Shown: positions 6,775 to 8,164 of the stretch, one piece after another
Numbering within the stretch: the first letter of the stretch is position 1
Layout of the letters: each line of letters opens with the position of its first letter
Assembly (NCBI GenBank): GCA_021804525.1
Contig: JAJZHJ010000047.1
Span: 1 to 8,164, forward strand
Length of the DNA stretch: 8,164 nucleotides
DNA from: Bacteroidota bacterium
GTDB lineage: Bacteria > Bacteroidota > Bacteroidia > Bacteroidales > Paludibacteraceae
Direction: 5' to 3'
Notes under the pieces: model-generated
Database searches by the model: none
What the model saw: only the letters and a program-made list of their open reading frames with translations
What the model was told of the DNA's origin: nothing
Translations under genes and position numbers: made by a program

Positions 6775-7347
6775 TCAAAACAATGTTTCTTCGACCAATT
6801 GGCAGATAATATGCCCCAAGGTAATATGTGCCTCCTGAATGCGTGGAGTGTCGTTGCTTGGTACGCCAATCCATAAATCGGAAAGTGATTCCATCTTTCC
6901 TCCACCCGCTCCGGTTAACCCAATAGTCATGACTCCTTTGCTGCGACACACCTCAAAGGCACGCACGATATTCGTTGAATTCCCAGAGGTCGAGAGGCCG
7001 ATGAGCATATCTTTCGACGAAAACGAACCTGCAATCCGCGCATAAACTTCGTCATAGCCATAATCGTTGGCCACCGCTGTGATATATGAACTGTTGGTAT
7101 GCAATGCTTCTGAAGGAAGCACTGCCCTGTCTTTGTAAAAGCGTCCCGAAAATTCAGCCGCCAAATGTTGTGCGTCGGCAGCGCTACCTCCGTTCCCGCA
7201 AAAATAGACTCGTCCGCCTTGCTGAAAACTTTGCATGATGGCTTCAGCCGCCTTGCGGATGATCTCTACCATTTGTACGTCGTTAGCAATGGTTTGCTTC
7301 ACCTCCGCTGATGCATGAAGAATGGTTTGTATTTGATTGTTTGTCAT
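6775..7347 (-). CDS. gmhA: Sedoheptulose 7-phosphate isomerase
   Basis: The 190-residue cytoplasmic protein is a SIS-domain isomerase that converts sedoheptulose 7-phosphate to D-glycero-D-manno-heptose 7-phosphate, the first step of heptose synthesis. The phosphate loop FCGNGGSAADAQH is at 49-61, and STSGNSTN at 119-126 is the second sugar-phosphate loop. H61, E65, Q171 and H179 coincide with the zinc and catalytic residues H61, E65, Q172 and H180 of E. coli GmhA, so the enzyme should be active. Length is close to the E. coli protein (192). ATG at 7347 was chosen; an upstream in-frame TTG at 7395 would add 16 residues that look unlike the family. The gene lies 128 bp downstream of hddA and one base before hddC, in a leftward operon. 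Confidence 0.96.
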   Translation of the reverse strand: MTNNQIQTILHASAEVKQTIANDVQMVEIIRKAAEAIMQSFQQGGRVYFCGNGGSAADAQHLAAEFSGRFYKDRAVLPSEALHTNSSYITAVANDYGYDEVYARIAGSFSSKDMLIGLSTSGNSTNIVRAFEVCRSKGVMTIGLTGAGGGKMESLSDLWIGVPSNDTPRIQEAHITLGHIICQLVEETLF

Positions 7348-7475
7348 AAAGTCATAATTAAAGCTAAAGAAGTTAAGATCAAAGGAATTGGTCAATTTAA
7401 TGATTTGGGAATAGGGATGTTGTAATAGATAGATTTCATTATCTCATTATTAATAATCAACTGTCAACTCATTTT
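7348..7475 (-). other. Spacer between hddA and gmhA
   Basis: This 128-bp gap is long for an operon whose next junction is one base. It contains a perfect 12-bp palindrome, ATTATTAATAAT (7446-7457), and no clear terminator stem or -7 promoter match on the minus strand. I read hddA and gmhA as co-transcribed, without being able to exclude an internal promoter. Confidence 0.4.
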
Positions 7476-8164
7476 TCAAATACTCCACGTATAAAGGCCT
7501 TCTTCCACAAATGAATACCGGACAATGTGTCCCTCAAATTTGCTCAACACCTTTTCTACTTCATATTTTGCTGTGTCGGGGCAGTAAAACATCATAAACC
7601 CTCCACCACCGGCACCGGAGATCTTACCTCCCAATGCTCCGGCATGTTTAGCTTTCTGATAAATCTCCTCCATGTGTGGAGTACTAATACCACTAGCCAT
7701 CTGGCGTTTATGATTAAATCCATCATCAAGAATGTGCCCGATATCATGAATCTTGCCTGTCAGCAATGCATTTTTCATATCAGTGGCTTGCTGCTTCAAG
7801 CGATGCATGGCCTCAATCGAAACTTCATTTTGATTGCGCACATTTTTCTGCTGCTCTTCGATAATGGTCGAAGAATATCGGCTCTGAGCTGTGTAATAAA
7901 GCAATAGATTGTGTTCCAGTTCACGCAAATATTTATGCCCGATACGTAACGGATTGACAATCACTTTATCGTCGGCAAAAAACTCCATGTAGTTCACGCC
8001 TCCAAAAGTAGCTGCATACTGATCTTGTTTCCCACCAGCCATGCCTAAATCAACACGCTCGATATCATAAGCATAACGCGCTATTTCATAACTCCCGAGA
8101 GGTAGCTTCAACCATTCAACAAAAGCTCCGATAATAGCAACAGCCAACGTAGAAGAAGTGCCAA
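7476..8164 (-). CDS. hddA: D-glycero-alpha-D-manno-heptose 7-phosphate kinase, 5' end outside window
   Basis: The last 228 residues of a GHMP-family kinase are visible; the frame stays open through the window edge, so the start lies beyond 8164. The fragment opens inside the phosphate-binding motif 2 (GTSSTLAVA). It continues with ERVDLGMAGGKQDQYAATFGG, whose Asp in GGKQDQ is the likely catalytic base, and ends with motif 3 GGKISGAGGGGFMMFY followed by a C-terminal tail. This pattern is typical of HddA, which phosphorylates heptose 7-phosphate at C1 to the alpha-1,7-bisphosphate. Fucokinase-type GHMP proteins look similar, but gmhA and hddC downstream settle the call. About the first third of the protein (motif 1) is missing from view. 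Nothing suggests that the gene is broken. Confidence 0.92.
   Translation of the reverse strand, partial: GTSSTLAVAIIGAFVEWLKLPLGSYEIARYAYDIERVDLGMAGGKQDQYAATFGGVNYMEFFADDKVIVNPLRIGHKYLRELEHNLLLYYTAQSRYSSTIIEEQQKNVRNQNEVSIEAMHRLKQQATDMKNALLTGKIHDIGHILDDGFNHKRQMASGISTPHMEEIYQKAKHAGALGGKISGAGGGGFMMFYCPDTAKYEVEKVLSKFEGHIVRYSFVEEGLYTWSI

Noticed and set aside
6774..6905. Longer form of hddC starting at 6905
   Set aside because: It would overlap gmhA by 130 bp and place 44 unrelated residues before the nucleotide-binding loop; ATG at 6773 gives the normal family length.
7446..7457. Palindrome ATTATTAATAAT as an operator
   Set aside because: It is made only of A and T, common in such spacers, and no promoter is visible next to it.

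Overview
The window looks like a chromosomal segment of a Bacteroidota bacterium, probably an anaerobic Bacteroidales member. This is inferred from the gene families, the A-rich sequence before start codons in place of clear Shine-Dalgarno sites, AT-rich spacers, and a few matches to the Bacteroidota -7 promoter element (TAnnTTTG). No rRNA, tRNA, CRISPR array or recognisable mobile element is visible.

Layout. Positions 1-1052 hold no convincing gene, only AT-rich DNA and, at 909-941, a strong intrinsic terminator for the leftward genes to its right. Positions 1053-3863 are a leftward nitrogen-uptake cluster. In transcription order it is a Gcw_chp/TorF-type outer-membrane protein with a signal peptide, an Amt/AmtB ammonium channel 37 bp downstream, and a divergent P-II signalling protein 146 bp further on. 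A terminator-like hairpin and a possible second promoter lie between amt and the P-II gene. Positions 3864-4575 are a 0.7-kb divergent control region with several inverted repeats and no convincing gene. Positions 4576-5931 encode a rightward FAD/NADH-dependent oxidoreductase of the CoA-disulfide reductase/NADH oxidase family. A bidirectional terminator at 5964-6005 separates it from the convergent leftward cluster. Positions 6078-8164 carry hddA (cut by the window edge), gmhA and hddC, enzymes of GDP-D-glycero-alpha-D-manno-heptose synthesis, with gmhA and hddC separated by one base.

How the genes work together. The first cluster fits an ammonium route: a putative outer-membrane pore, the inner-membrane Amt channel, and a P-II protein that would gate Amt. 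The P-II T-loop lacks the usual uridylylation tyrosine and is one residue short, so its control should differ from that of enteric GlnB/GlnK. The last cluster makes an activated heptose for a surface polysaccharide or glycan; its phosphatase (GmhB) is not in the window. The oxidoreductase stands alone and probably serves thiol or oxygen redox balance.

I see no clearly new multi-gene system. The best leads are the porin-Amt-P-II unit with its unusual P-II, the hairpin between amt and P-II, and the inverted-repeat cluster at 4147-4228.
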